DNA of 64,000 nt, from positions 1,737,616-1,801,615 of the forward strand of contig JAQJVL010000124.1 of NCBI GenBank assembly GCA_035578905.1, in the 5' to 3' direction. Within the stretch, counting starts at the first letter, position 1; each line of letters begins with the position of its first letter. The notes under the pieces were generated by a model, which ran no database searches, was not told where the DNA came from, and worked only from the letters and a program-made list of their open reading frames with translations. Below are positions 44,083-55,535 of the stretch, in pieces. Source of the stretch: Stictocephala bisonia. Taxonomy: Eukaryota > Arthropoda > Insecta > Hemiptera > Membracidae. Position numbers and translations under genes: made by a program.

Positions 44083-44475
44083 CCGACACAACGTTGTTGG
44101 TATTTTAAGGCGAATATGAATGGTTATATGAGTGTAGGATGAGTGTGGATGAGTGTAGTCTGGTTACTAACTGAGTTCAACTGTTCCTCAGAAAGGGCAA
44201 TTTATTAATAGTCCAACAGCCAGGGCAACCAAGGGACCTACAGCTTTACGTGGAATCCAAACCACGTAGTGCTGGTCTGATTTTCAGCTAATTGACAAGC
44301 CTGATACTCAGTTATCTCCCCCACACAACATCCGCACAATGATGACCACCCAACATGGACACCTCAGACATCTCTAGTAGTGTCCACGCCGATAGCAACC
44401 ATCAAGCGGACGCCATGTTGGTATTAAGAGGACCGAGCATTCAACCTATCGCCTACAATCTCCCAAACACTTGGG
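44083..44475 (-). mobile_element. SINE, long-head type, near full length
   Basis: The minus strand runs from a shortened head (cccaagtgtttgggagattg) through the atggacacc and ggtgtccatgttgggtggtc region, a well-kept box-B-like hairpin (cgtggtttggattccacg) and the gttagtaac block to the variant 3' end (cgccttaaaatacc). The frame 44355-44639 over it is incidental. Confidence 0.75.
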
Positions 44476-44479
44476 ATAT

Positions 44480-45985
44480 TACATGGCTGATATTACACCA
44501 CGGGATAACTGTAGAGAAGCTTACAAACAACACAACATACGATCACATCTCTTTAAATTCACAAAGTCATCACGTATATTGTTGGTTTAAATGTAACGCG
44601 CAACAGTCAACATGGCCGAACAACAAGAAATGGAGTTAGCTGTGCAACTTACCTGAACACAGAACTGTCCCGTTTGCTAAAAACTATCATAAGCTGGGGC
44701 AAAATCCGATTTTTCTTCATACTTGCATGTCGTGGACTTGTTTATAATATGTATTATTACTTTTATGATATGTAAGAATTGTTGTTATTTTTATTATGTG
44801 TATACAAAATTTATTTATATCCATTTCACATATCCCGGATCAAGGTTTCTACGGCACAGGAGACAATATTTAACAATATGAATTTGGTAATGTTTAAAAC
44901 ATTAATTATTGTATTAAATTGTAATATTACTGTACATTATTTTATTTCTAATAATGGTTTTAAATAGTTATTACTTACCTTATTATTATGCCTTTAGTGT
45001 TATTTTTTAAACGAAAATAAAACTTGGATAATCCCTTATAAGTAAACATTTATTCATAATAGGATAAATTACAATAATTCGATTTTACATTTCAAGATTA
45101 ATTACAGTCACTACATTATTTTCGCAAAGCAATACAAAGTTTCCATAATGAATTTACCATGCAAGGCTGATTTGTTTTGGCATATATTCACCAGCTAGAC
45201 GAAGAAAAAGATATGTATATCATCCGAAAGGTAATTATCTTGCAAACAAAAATGTTTAGGGCATGTCTTCATCTAAAGATAACGGATTTAAAGGTATTTA
45301 GGAAAAAGTATCGAAAAATTCAAAATAAAACACAATTGTTTAAATAAAGCAACAAATATTTCTCGTATAGTTAAAGTAAACATTAGTGTCATGTATATCG
45401 TTCGTTCAATATTGCGTTTTCTCTTTTATAATAACCGTCAATAACATGGGTAAAAATAAAATTACATTACGTTATTCTGGGAAATGTACAAGCATATACA
45501 AATATTTTGGTAGCCATATTGATCACGTCATAGAAACCGATAGAGGGGCACAACAATTCGTGTCTCGGGCTTTTTAGACTCGTCTAGTCATCCACTGTCT
45601 CAGTCCAAAAGGGCGCATTGGTTGCTAGATGTGAAACATTTTTTACTTAGTGACCCCACTGTAGTAGTATTCACTTATACGTTAAGAGAAATGTTGTACA
45701 TATATCGTTAGCATTTCGGGCAAGCTTATATGTGTTGTCTGACAAGTTAAATAATTTATTTTTATTTTAGGTAATAGGTGTTCATAAAAATCGGTAATCA
45801 ACTCTACTTGGGTCAAGAAAAGAGAGATAATACTTATTATCATTAAAAAGTTTAAATTAATATTACTTGTAAGTTAATTGTTTATTTAATTGATTTTAAC
45901 AAATATTTTCAAATACTAATTTTGTTGCAAATATGTTTCAATTTAAATCACCGAGCTTTTTAAATGTTAAGCAATATTAATAATA
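44480..45985. other. AT-rich sequence, no feature seen
   Basis: Several frames of 60 codons or so (44779-44967, 45386-45577) lack recognisable domains. No repeat partner found. Confidence 0.45.
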
Positions 45986-45990
45986 TTTAT

Positions 45991-46110
45991 TGTAAATATT
46001 ATAGCAAATATATTTATGAATAAGATTTTTCCTCAAATAGCCATAGGCTAAAGGAATAAATAAAAAATACTACTTGTAGAATATTTGTTGTAAAAAAAAA
46101 AAAAATAATA
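45991..46110 (+). mobile_element. LINE 3' end, plus strand, with poly(A)
   Basis: Positions 45991-46091 are an inverted copy of 46171-46283, the 3' end of the minus-strand LINE, and end in an A-run at 46092-46105. This is a separate, heavily 5'-truncated copy of the same family whose tail faces the tail of the large copy. Confidence 0.8.
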
Positions 46111-46140
46111 CATAAAAAATATAATATCATAATAATATAT

Positions 46141-49100
46141 TTATTTATTTTTATTTATTTATCTATTTATTTTTGTACAACAAATATTCTACAAGTAGTC
46201 TTTGTTATTTATTCCTCTAGCCTATAGCTAGCTATTTGAGGAAAAATCTTATTCATAAATACATTTGCTATAGTATTTACATCATAAAATACATTTTTAT
46301 CCATTTATTTCTTTCATTGTTACTTTTCAATTAGTAGTTATAATTATTAATGTTTTTCTTCTTTATTAACAAACTTGCTAAGTTTATTAACATTTATACA
46401 ATCAAAAGATATTAATTAGATAACAATTAAATCAGACATTCAATAAAAAAGATATTAATTCAAAACCAATATCTTATTAGATCCAAATACATATAAATAT
46501 GAAAAGTAATGTAAAATAATATAGCTTAACACATTGAAATAAAACATAACATAATAGAACACAGTATAAATACCTTGGCCACTCCAAATATTAGGAATAT
46601 TAACGAGAGTAAACAATAACAGTAACAACAACAACAAAAACAACAAATCAACAATAAACAGTAAATTAATCTTCGGTGGAATAGTCATTTACAAACAGTT
46701 GCAAAAGTAATTTAAGGCACAAAAAAGTTCAGGTTCTAATAGTGTAAATGTTTGGATTATACCAAAGGTCTACTGTGGACGGAACTGACTGTACACCAAA
46801 GAGGTGTAAAAGCTAAAAAAAAAAAAAAAAAACTATAACTTGAACGAGTTGCATTCCTGCATTGTTTTCATATGCAACAGATTAGTTAGGGTTATGTTGA
46901 CAAATAAATGATATGATGTCTGATTCGTTCAATATGATTGTATTTTCCTATTATTTGTAAAAATGTGTGTCTGTGTATGTGTGATAATCAGTTCTTTGTG
47001 TTTGGTGTTTATTGTGATTAACCCATGTGATTGGGATGTATAACTTAAAAGTCATTTTTGGTGTTGGTTGGTAAGTAAGTATATTGATGAGTAGGACTAA
47101 TATTTTATGTAATGTTTGTAAACTAATGAAATAGTTTTTAAGGTGTGTTTTCAACTGGCTGTAATTGTGTAAATGTTGTAGATCTAGAGGTAATGAGTTA
47201 ATTAGTGATGGGATTCTAAATTCAAGAGCTAGCCTACCATGATAATTGTAATGCCCTTGCACTTGATATTGTCTATGCCTCAAATTATGTTGCACATCAC
47301 GCTGAATTCTATAATCCTCATTGAAATAATGTTTACTTAGGTCTATGTATCTAGCCAAACAATCAAATTTCATTATTCCTAAACACTCCAATGGAATACT
47401 ACAAAATAGTACTTTCAATATCCTTGTTATGACATTTTTTAATTGTATTTTGACAAATTCAGGGGCTAAATAGTAAACAGTTATTCCATACTGAAACATA
47501 CTTTGCACAAGAGAAAAATAAATAAGTCTCTTTGTGCTTACAGAAAAATGTTGTCCAATCCTCCTACACTTAAACAGTACTGTTCTTAGGCAATTTGTTA
47601 GATAGGTTATATGTGAATGAAATTTCATATCTGAGTCTGAAATAATTCCAAGATGTTTTATAGTGTTACAAAATGTAAGAGATTTACATGAACAAACAGT
47701 ATTTTGTGTAAAACACCTTGAATTATGGCATAACAGTCAGCATATTTTTCTATTGGCAAACAAATATTTATTCTAGGATTTCTAAAAATTATACCCTTAG
47801 TTTTCTTAGAGTTTAACATAATTGAATTGTTAAAAAAATATTTTATTACCAAATCTAAATATTTCTGTACTATGGACATACCTCTATTAATATTATCATG
47901 AACTAGATACATTATATTATCATCTGCATATTGTAATATTTTACTATGTATTTTTAAATATGGCAAATCATTTACATAAATATTAAATAGAACCGGTGAT
48001 ATTATACTCCACTGTATTAAGCCAAACTTCTGATTGTAACTATCACTAACAATATGTCCTACAGAGGTGCATATTTGTCTATTTTTGAAATAATCAGTAA
48101 AAAATGACATTAGTTTACCCTTTATTCCTATATTAGATATTTTACTGAGCACAATTTTGTAATCTACTATATCAAATGCTTTTGTTAGGTCTGTTGTGAC
48201 AGCAATTACAAATTTATTTTCATGTAATGCCTTATTAATAACATTAGTCAAGTATTCCAAAAGGTCTATTGTAGATTTGCCTTGTACAAAGCCAACTTGA
48301 CTTTCACTGATCATTTCATTTTCACATAAAAATCTAGTTAGTTGGTCATTAACATAATGATCCAGAATCTTCATTATAATATATATTGACCCAATAGGCC
48401 TATAGCTATTTAAATCATTCTTAGTATTTCTATTCTTAAAAATAGGCCTAACATATGTTATTTTCATTCCAGATGGAATAATATCAGTTTCAAATATTCG
48501 TTTTATTAGATGGATGAGAACATGTTTTAAATATGATATATTATTTTGTATATCTTGTGGCCTTATTTTATATGTTCCAGCTGACGACCGTACATTTATT
48601 TTTCTTATAGCTAACATTAGTAGTTTCTCATTAATAGGCCTAAATAACATACTCATCTTACTCCCTATATTATATTTACCCTCTTTAAAACTGTTATCTA
48701 GATTAAACGACTCTCCAGTAATTTTTTTAATAATGTTCTTTGTCATATTAGAGAAATTATTATTAAATTCGTTTGACAAAAAAGTTAAGTCATCATCATT
48801 TTCAACATTAAAGTTAGATTTGATATTTTCTAAAACTGTAGGCCTAGGTTTTTTATTGATAGCCTGATATATTATATTCCAGGATTTTTTATGATCTCTT
48901 GAACTTTGTGATAACATTTTAAAATAGTATTCATTTTTCGCTTTTCTAGTTTTACCTAATAAATTGTTTCTAGTATATCTAAACAATTCTCTTAAATGCA
49001 AATTATATCTATCTCTCTTAACCTGATTCCACAAGAAGTTCTTATATTCTTTCAATGCTTTGATATCATTTGTTATCCAAGGATTAATATTTATTTCCTT

Positions 49101-49245
49101 ATTGCATTTTACATTTATCTTAGAAGTATTATAAATTCTATGAAATGTATTAACAATTTGACAATAAATTTCCTCTGGGTCCATTATATCCAATATTGGC
49201 CACCAATTATCCTGTTCAATAGCAAAACTTACTTTTTTTACAATC
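46141..49245 (-). mobile_element. Non-LTR retrotransposon (LINE), 5'-truncated
   Basis: The minus strand carries the pre-polymerase, reverse transcriptase and C-terminal parts (49245-46951), then a long AT-rich 3' region and an AAATAAAT-type tail at 46170-46141. No endonuclease domain is present. The 5' end breaks at about 49245, next to a TAA-repeat. Jockey/CR1-like by motif order; clade not resolved. Confidence 0.82.
46951..49245 (-). pseudogene. LINE reverse transcriptase, one frameshift
   Basis: The frame is open from about 49245 to 47658, then continues in another frame to 46951. Motifs in order are INPWITNDIKALKEYKN, KSWNIIYQAINKK, YVRPIFKN, NSYRPIGSIYIIMKILD, SQVGFVQGKST, VTTDLTKAFDIVDY (first catalytic Asp) and YADDNIMY (catalytic pair). 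After the shift near 47700 come IKHLGIISDSDMKFHSHITY, LIYFSLVQSMFQYGI and a C-terminal RIPSLINSLP segment. The expected GVPQGSILGP block reads GLIQWSIISP. The enzyme would perform target-primed copying. One frameshift and the altered block make it inactive, but it is much better kept than the 28-kb LINE. Confidence 0.88.
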
Positions 49246-49312
49246 TAATAATAATAATACTATACTAATAATTATACTATTATTACTATAATAATAATAA
49301 ATAATAATAATG
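49243..49312. repeat. (TAA)n-rich simple repeat
   Basis: Interrupted taataataataa runs at the 5' edge of the LINE. Confidence 0.85.
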
Positions 49313-49689
49313 GACTAATATTTAAATGTATAATAATATAGTTTTTGATATTCTAGAAGCCATTTTAAATAGCGTGATAAAAAGTATTTTTATTACTGAT
49401 ATTGTAATACTTTCAGGTGTACTTGTGATAATATATTATAATATAAATTATATACTATATTAGCTTTAATTAACTATGTGGCAATTTTATAACATGGAAT
49501 TCATGTCATTCAAAATTGTCGTTAAAAATAATACCACAAGTTTGCTTATTTAGTATATTTTTAAAGTAGAGTATAAAAAGTGTTGTGCCTGTATTAATAC
49601 TAATTAAACTAAGATGATTTTCATCATCTTGTAAGATATTTTCATCAGAATAATAGACTTAGTAAGAAATAAAATGAACCGTAACTACT

Positions 49690-50880
49690 TTTGTTTTAGG
49701 GAGCAAACAAAGTCTGTCTATTTTCTTGTGAGAGAACCTAATGATCTTTGTCGTTAGTGGTATTCTATATTTTGTACAGTTTCTTATTAACTGTGTTTTC
49801 ATTTGTTTCAACAAAACTTAAATTTAAACGGGTGGACGAGCCTTGATCACATATTTCCTAAATGAAATGTAATTAAAAAAAAACTATGTTCAATTAAAAA
49901 TGTCAATGAAACACGTAAAATTCATCCGAAATGTGTATTAAAGCATAAAATACACATACTAAAGTAACTAACAAATAATTATTCAAGAGTTATTTTTCAG
50001 GTTTTACTTTTTACATGTACTTAAACAGATCCATAACACATTCTTCCTAGTGATTGCATTACATATAAATGTAAAACACATGAAAAAATTCCACAAAATA
50101 ACATACGCTGCGGGCAACTCTAGTATTTCAAAAGAGTCAAACCAAACTCAAGCGAATTGTTTGTTCTGCTTTGTATATCCCAATACACTGCAACTGAGAC
50201 AAACATAGAGTTTACAAAACAAATTTTTATATTTGGCTCGTTCACCAGGGGTCAATTTTTGTTTGTTATTATGGATTTTTCCATATAAAGCTGTGTACAT
50301 ATTTAGAATTCTGTTTACATACTAAATAAAATATCTAGTATTTTTTTTAGTCAGGCCAACTAAATAATTCCTGATAATTGTGCCTTTTTAGACGTTTATG
50401 AAAATAGTATTTCTTATTGAAAAGTATTAAAATGTGTTTGTATTTATGAAGGAGGTTGATTTGTAAATCACTGAAAAAACTTCTTTTACGAAAAACTTGA
50501 AAACTGTTATAAATGAATTAGTAAAAAAATATAACCTTTTTATAATTGTTATTTATTAAACCTTTTTTCATTTCACGTTTTTCTATCGTAAACACGGCTT
50601 GTTGGAATAAGTTTATGTAATCTCTATGTTTACATTTTTCTTTATTTTTAATATTTAATAACACATGTCATTGGTTTACATTTGTTGTCAAAGAAACAAA
50701 GAACAAATTATTCATTATATAATGGTTATTAACAATGTATGGTTAAATGTATTTCTATTTATTATTCTACACGATTTAAGTATTTTTACTAAACAGTCAT
50801 ATGATTTATTCGACCCGAAAAAGACAATTTTTACTTACCAAACCTAACCTAACCTATCCCAATCCTTACAATTGAGTATG
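49690..50880 (-). mobile_element. ~1.2-kb dispersed element, copy 2
   Basis: Inverted partner of 24880-25830 with the same landmarks, including aacctaacctaacctatccc at 50845-50864, acaaagcagaacaaacaatt (minus strand) near 50160, and acgacaaagatcattagg (minus strand) near 49757. It is longer than the partner by about 200 bp because of indels in the AT-rich part. Confidence 0.72.
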
Positions 50881-51105
50881 AATAAAATTTTAACGAAAAC
50901 ATTTTCAAACCATTTATTGTAGAAGTACTTATGCTTTTCTGAAGTATAACGATTATGTTACCATCAGTATGGACATAGTCAGTTGTTACTCAATATACCA
51001 AGAATATGTAAAATGTCTAGTAAATTTAAATAAAACGTTATTATTGCATTTAACATATGTTTCAGTATTCTGTTTTTTCCCTGACGAAGGTCTAACAAGA
51101 AATAA

Positions 51106-51482
51106 AGGGCGTTTCTTTTAAAACGCAACCCTATTTACAAGCACAGAAATTAAAGTTTAAGATACTTACAAGTTCATAGGTTGGTAGCCCTGGTTCTTCT
51201 CCTTTCTTGGCTATCAGCTGATTTACGCTGTTGCATTGTTGTTCACTTTATTCGGGTTTCATGCAATGTCATTAGGTTGAGGTTAGAAACATGGTTTTGA
51301 GCAAAGAAAAGAGAGTGTTTATTGTGGAGAGATATTTAAAAAAAATTGTTAGAATAAAAATGTCATTAAAATTATATAAATAGTAGTAATAAACGTTAAA
51401 AATAATAAGATGTGTTATAGATATATGTTTTGTGTGTTATTTTTGTTTCAAATCATGAATTTCGTTTTAAAAGAAACACCCT
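51106..51482. mobile_element. Internally deleted mariner-type element
   Basis: The ends form inverted repeats: agggcgtttcttttaaaacg (left) and, on the other strand, agggtgtttcttttaaaacg (right), with one mismatch in 20. TA lies at the right edge; the left edge (taaaggg) is less clear. Inside is a short transposase N-terminus at 51291-51383. The size (~377 bp) and the retained coding start indicate a deletion derivative. Confidence 0.75.
51291..51383 (+). pseudogene. Transposase N-terminal remnant
   Basis: The frame begins MVLSKEKRVFIVERYLKK and stops after 30 codons at TAG. The pattern of a short lead, E-[KQ]-R-x-F-I-V-E-x-Y is the start of the helix-turn-helix domain in a large group of insect Tc1/mariner transposases. 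The rest of the gene is missing. Its TIRs differ from those of the 35.9-kb element, so a different family is involved. Confidence 0.6.
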
Positions 51483-51489
51483 ATAACCC

Positions 51490-52500
51490 TATATGACAAT
51501 ATTGAAAATATCTCTTTTCACATAAAAAACAACTTAATGCTATTAGAGACATCCCTATATTTTGAAAATGGTCAAAAAGAGAAGTCTTCTAATTTTTTAA
51601 TAACATCTTAAAACCCATTATTGGTGGTCGTCTGTCCTTCCTTTCTACAGTTGTGACCCCTTTTAATTATTTATGACATGTATTATGACTTAATCCCACC
51701 CACTACTATGGTTAAGTTGACATCTTTATCACACCTCCACGCCATTACATGATAAGACGCCAATTCACTCTTGCACTGGCAAATTGTAAACATCAAACCA
51801 AACACAGTATTAAATATAATTACACATTTTCAATGTGATGTATGAACGAGTAAAGAGTTTTATTTTGAAAATTATCTGAAAGATTTCCTGATATTAAAAA
51901 CCATATTTTATAGAACATTTTATTATATTCAATTTAGGAACTAAATATTAAATTTATTAAAATGTGATATATGAGAGCTAGTGTGTTAGTATTTGTCTCT
52001 TTCCATAAAATTACTCAATTTAAAATTAGTTTTAGATCCAAATCAATACATAAATATACTGATCAAATATATTTTGAAAATAGTGAAGATTATTTTAAAA
52101 TGTATTTTGATTAAATACTACTTTCTAACATGAAACCATTTATAGTTTTGTAACAGTCGCAAAGCTAACAATGCAGATATAAGTTGTTTTTTTTAAATTC
52201 ACCTTTCTGCTAAGCAAAGTGAACTTTAAAAAATATTATATTTTAATAATATTACATTATCACTATACAATATTTATATGAAAACACGTTACTGGAAAAT
52301 ATCTCGAGTTCTCTACTTTATATATTTAGGAGAAATCATTCAGTCGTCAGAGCTGAACTTAGTAGTAAACCAACACGAATAAAAAAAAAAACTGTAGATA
52401 GTTTTTAAAGAATCACACGGAACCACTACATTAAAAATCATTATCTATTAATGCAAAAATTATTCATTAAAATATTGTTGCTTTCCCCGAAGCATTATAA
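51490..52500. other. AT-rich sequence, no feature seen
   Basis: No supported feature. Confidence 0.45.
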
Positions 52501-52559
52501 TATGCATAAGGAACAACACTGTTCCACGGAAAAATTGAAATAAAAGTAGTTTATTTTAA

Positions 52560-52945
52560 GATCGAAAGATCGTCAAGATAATACTTGGGCCATTAAAAAG
52601 GAAAATGAAAAATGGATTAACCTACCATCATCAAAAATATACCAACATACTAAATAAATCCCAAACACTCTCAGGAAAAGGAAACGAAGTTTTATGATCA
52701 CATAGAATGGACCAAAAAAGGATTCTTTGCACATAACTAGGAGGGGGAAAATCAATAACATTATAACACAAGTGAAGTTGAAGAGTTCAATTGGCGATGA
52801 GTGGGAATTTGGGTGTCTGTCAATACATGTATGTTTGAAAGGGTGAATTGTTAGAATGGATGGCAAATTATAAAAAATATGACTTTTGCAATACAATGTT
52901 TATAATTGTCCTAATGCAATAAAAGTTTTATTATTATTATTATAT
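52560..52945 (+). repeat. Probable LINE 3' end
   Basis: The sequence ends gtcctaatgcaataaaagtt followed by ttattattattattat, a typical LINE 3' end with a simple-repeat tail. The upstream limit is a guess. The minus-strand 107-codon frame across it is likely incidental. Confidence 0.4.
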
Positions 52946-53149
52946 CAAAAACAAATTTTGACATTACAAACACCACGGTACCTAGAAAAAAAGCGGTAGT
53001 AGTCCCGCGCAACTCCCATGACGGCACATTGGTGAAATGACAAAATTAACACAAAATTCTGTTCCAACTCCTGTAATTATAATAAGTATATCTGATAAAT
53101 TATAAATAACTTGCTTACTATTCAGATGAATGTCTCTATGTAGTAGGTA

Positions 53150-53260
53150 GATTTAGTTACCGATACAGTACTTAATAGAAAAAACAAATCAGCTGATTTC
53201 ACCCAAGTGACGTCACATTCTACTGTGCAGCCTCGTCGTGATACCTACCGTCTTTTCTTA
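53150..53260 (-). mobile_element. Dispersed fragment, inverted partner of 31200-31310
   Basis: Minus-strand blocks ggtaggtatcac, gaggctgcacagtagaatgt, gacgtcacttgggtgaaatc and agctgattt match the partner with about one difference in six. Confidence 0.55.
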
Positions 53261-53468
53261 TCTTGCAGTGACAAACGCCGCCAAAAATACAAATAAATCG
53301 TTAACTAAAATATAACAACTTACTTATGCTATTACTTACTGTATTATATTAATTTATAAACCTATACTGCCATCATTATATTAATTTGTAATAATTGTAA
53401 AATGGTGTTTATCGTTGATAAATAAATAAATAACAAACATTTGAACAAGAAGTTACTGTAAAAAATAT

Positions 53469-53594
53469 ATGAAAAAAGTTAACAGATACATTGATCAGGT
53501 TCGCAACTACACCAAGAGTGTTTGGGAAGAAAGGGAAAAAACACAAAACGACAAAGTCATGAAACAATTCAAGGACATTTACTGTCCTAATTAA
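53469..53594 (+). CDS. Short unrecognised frame, possible last exon
   Basis: A 41-codon frame starts at ATG 53469 and reads MKKVNRYIDQVRNYTKSVWE, then EREKTQNDKVMKQFKDIYCP, Asn and TAA. The balanced, charged and helix-friendly composition is unlike nearby chance frames. A candidate polyadenylation signal aataaa lies at about 53672. A cagatac context at 53480 could be a splice acceptor but lacks a pyrimidine tract. No domain was recognised. It could be a terminal host exon, a transposon remnant or chance. Confidence 0.28.
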   Translation: MKKVNRYIDQVRNYTKSVWEEREKTQNDKVMKQFKDIYCPN

Positions 53595-53949
53595 GGAACA
53601 ATTAATAATAATAATAAATTAAATTGTATAATGACGACGGATTTAGTAAAATGTTTATTGTGTCAAACCCAATAAAGTTGGTAACATATTTTATTAAAGT
53701 TGTTCAATGTTAACTACTCATAATATACTTTTTTATTATATTTAGCAACATTTAGAAACGGGGACGTTTCTTAATTTCTTCTTAAAAGTATTGACAAACC
53801 ATACAATGGAAACCAATGGAAATTATTGTCGAACTAGGTTTGCGAAGTTTAAAAAACAAACAAGTATCAAACAGTTTCATATTTCATAATATTTTTAACA
53901 GCCACGAGAACATTATTATGTTTTTTAACGATAAAATTAAAAAAATATA

Positions 53950-54110
53950 TAGGTTTACATTTCACTGCACACGTCTCTGAAAGGGAGAAAATATTGCAAA
54001 ACAATGGATTATGCAAACAAAGCCTCACTAGGAGAGGGTTCACAACAGACAATCCTGTTTTGAACGAGATGGCTCAATTCTGTTACTCTGTGTTCAGTAT
54101 TTTCAGCTAA
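53950..54110 (+). mobile_element. Two-module dispersed element, module 1
   Basis: Matches 35345-35520 (inverted) and 19320-19400: tttacatttcactgcacacg, tatgcaaacaaagcctcact, ggttcacaacagacaatcct, gagatggctcaattctgtta. Its module 2 is at 55650-55810. Confidence 0.65.
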
Positions 54111-54559
54111 AAATAGTTTTCTTTAGTCCAATTTGATTGTTTTATTTTTAATTCGCCAATTTGATAGTTTTACTTTCAACAGGTGAACAATAAGTAAGCG
54201 TTGTAGTAAATACACTTAACTAACAACTCTTTTATCAGCTAGTCTTAGGGATGGTATTCAGTTTCTTTTGCTGCAAACATCATCACGACAATACAAGATT
54301 ATAATGTGTTTTTAGTGATTTATTTTTAAAAAGCACACAGAATGCCAATATTGCAAATAGTAATTTGAGTTCGTTTTTCGTGTAAAATAAAACCTTATTT
54401 CATAGTTGTTTTTTTTGTTTTTTTTTTTATTTTTTAGTTTTTTACTTAGTTAGGAACAATATATACACAAGCTTGCCTCTAAATTTAGGAAATATGCCTT
54501 CTTTTCAAATAAAAATTGAAACCATAATCGCTTGTGACATCGATTCTTACGCAAACAGA

Positions 54560-54760
54560 TACAGTGATGGAACTGTGAGACAAAGGGTTTTCCTTCCCTG
54601 TTTTCCTTCCTCTCACGAGCGTTTTCCTTCCCAAACAGGTGTTCAAACGAAAGGAAAGAATTTAAGTGTCGTCTAAATCCTTCATTGTTCACACACGCAT
54701 TTTATAGTAGAGCCGAATTCCTACCACAAAACAGTTGGTTGACTAACCGGGGAAAAGGTG
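54560..54760 (+). pseudogene. LINE C-terminal fragment
   Basis: ERFPSQTGVQ (near 54618-54647) followed in another frame by KSFIVHTRILYSRAEFL and QNSW aligns with ERLPSQAGVQ and ALISKAFYSTDEFMAHSW at the end of the 28-kb LINE. Order and spacing agree once an internal deletion and frameshifts are allowed. Only this C-terminal stretch remains. Confidence 0.5.
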
Positions 54761-55026
54761 GGACAATTGGATGAATGGGAGAGAGTGTTGGCAACAATTA
54801 TTTGGAGGGTAGTCCTACGTAAGAATGGACAGAAAATTAGGTTAAACGATGATATGTGCTATAAAATTTCAACATTGTCATGAAAGAAAAAATAAAAGAA
54901 TAAACTATTTTATTGTAAGAAAACAAAGGACTCTGAAATCTAACCCGAAGTGTGTAATATCACATATATAGTGTTTAGGGTATATATGAAATGTAGGGGT
55001 CCCATCCAATTTTCCGGAGTATTTTT

Positions 55027-55535
55027 AATTAGTCAATATGGGTCTTATGATCACAAACCCATAGGGATTTCCCCCAAAATTACCAATATTTAAAACTAAA
55101 AATAAAAAAACTATTTTCTCCAAAAACAATAATAATAGCAATAATATTATGTACTGTCCCCTCCTAAACACGAATATGAAATTTATTTCCTCCAACGACC
55201 AAATAAGTGATATACTCAACAAAAGAGATAAGTTAGCTTTAGGTTGAGATAGGTTAGGTTAGGTCCATAAGTTACCTAGTAATAACGGATGTACCAACCA
55301 AAATACTACATAACCCAACCTGCCTTGAATTAAAATAATCTAAACTAGCCTAACTAACTCAGCTAACCTAACTCTTTTGTTACTATCTGTGATAGGAGGT
55401 TGTATTTTCGTGTTTAGGGGAGGAATCTACAAATCTGCTATATTTTTCTTGTTTACTTAATTTTTTGTCCAAATCGTTGTTTCGGGGGGAAATGGAATGT
55501 ATACTTGTCCTGTGTTTGTAATTGACTAATTTAAA
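55027..55535. mobile_element. Foldback element with TTAGGTT block
   Basis: The left arm (55027-55250) and right arm (55355-55535) are diverged inverted repeats. Matching blocks are ttagtcaat with gactaattt, gggatttccccc with ggggggaaatgg, cccctcctaaacacgaat with ttcgtgtttaggggagga, and caacaaaagag with ctcttttgtta. The centre holds ggttaggttagg units. There is no coding sequence. It lies between the two modules of the 53950-55810 element, so it inserted into that copy. Confidence 0.68.

Noticed and set aside
46951..49245. An LTR retrotransposon or retrovirus-like provirus.
   Set aside because: No LTRs, protease or integrase. Motifs after the polymerase core and the simple-repeat tail are those of non-LTR elements.
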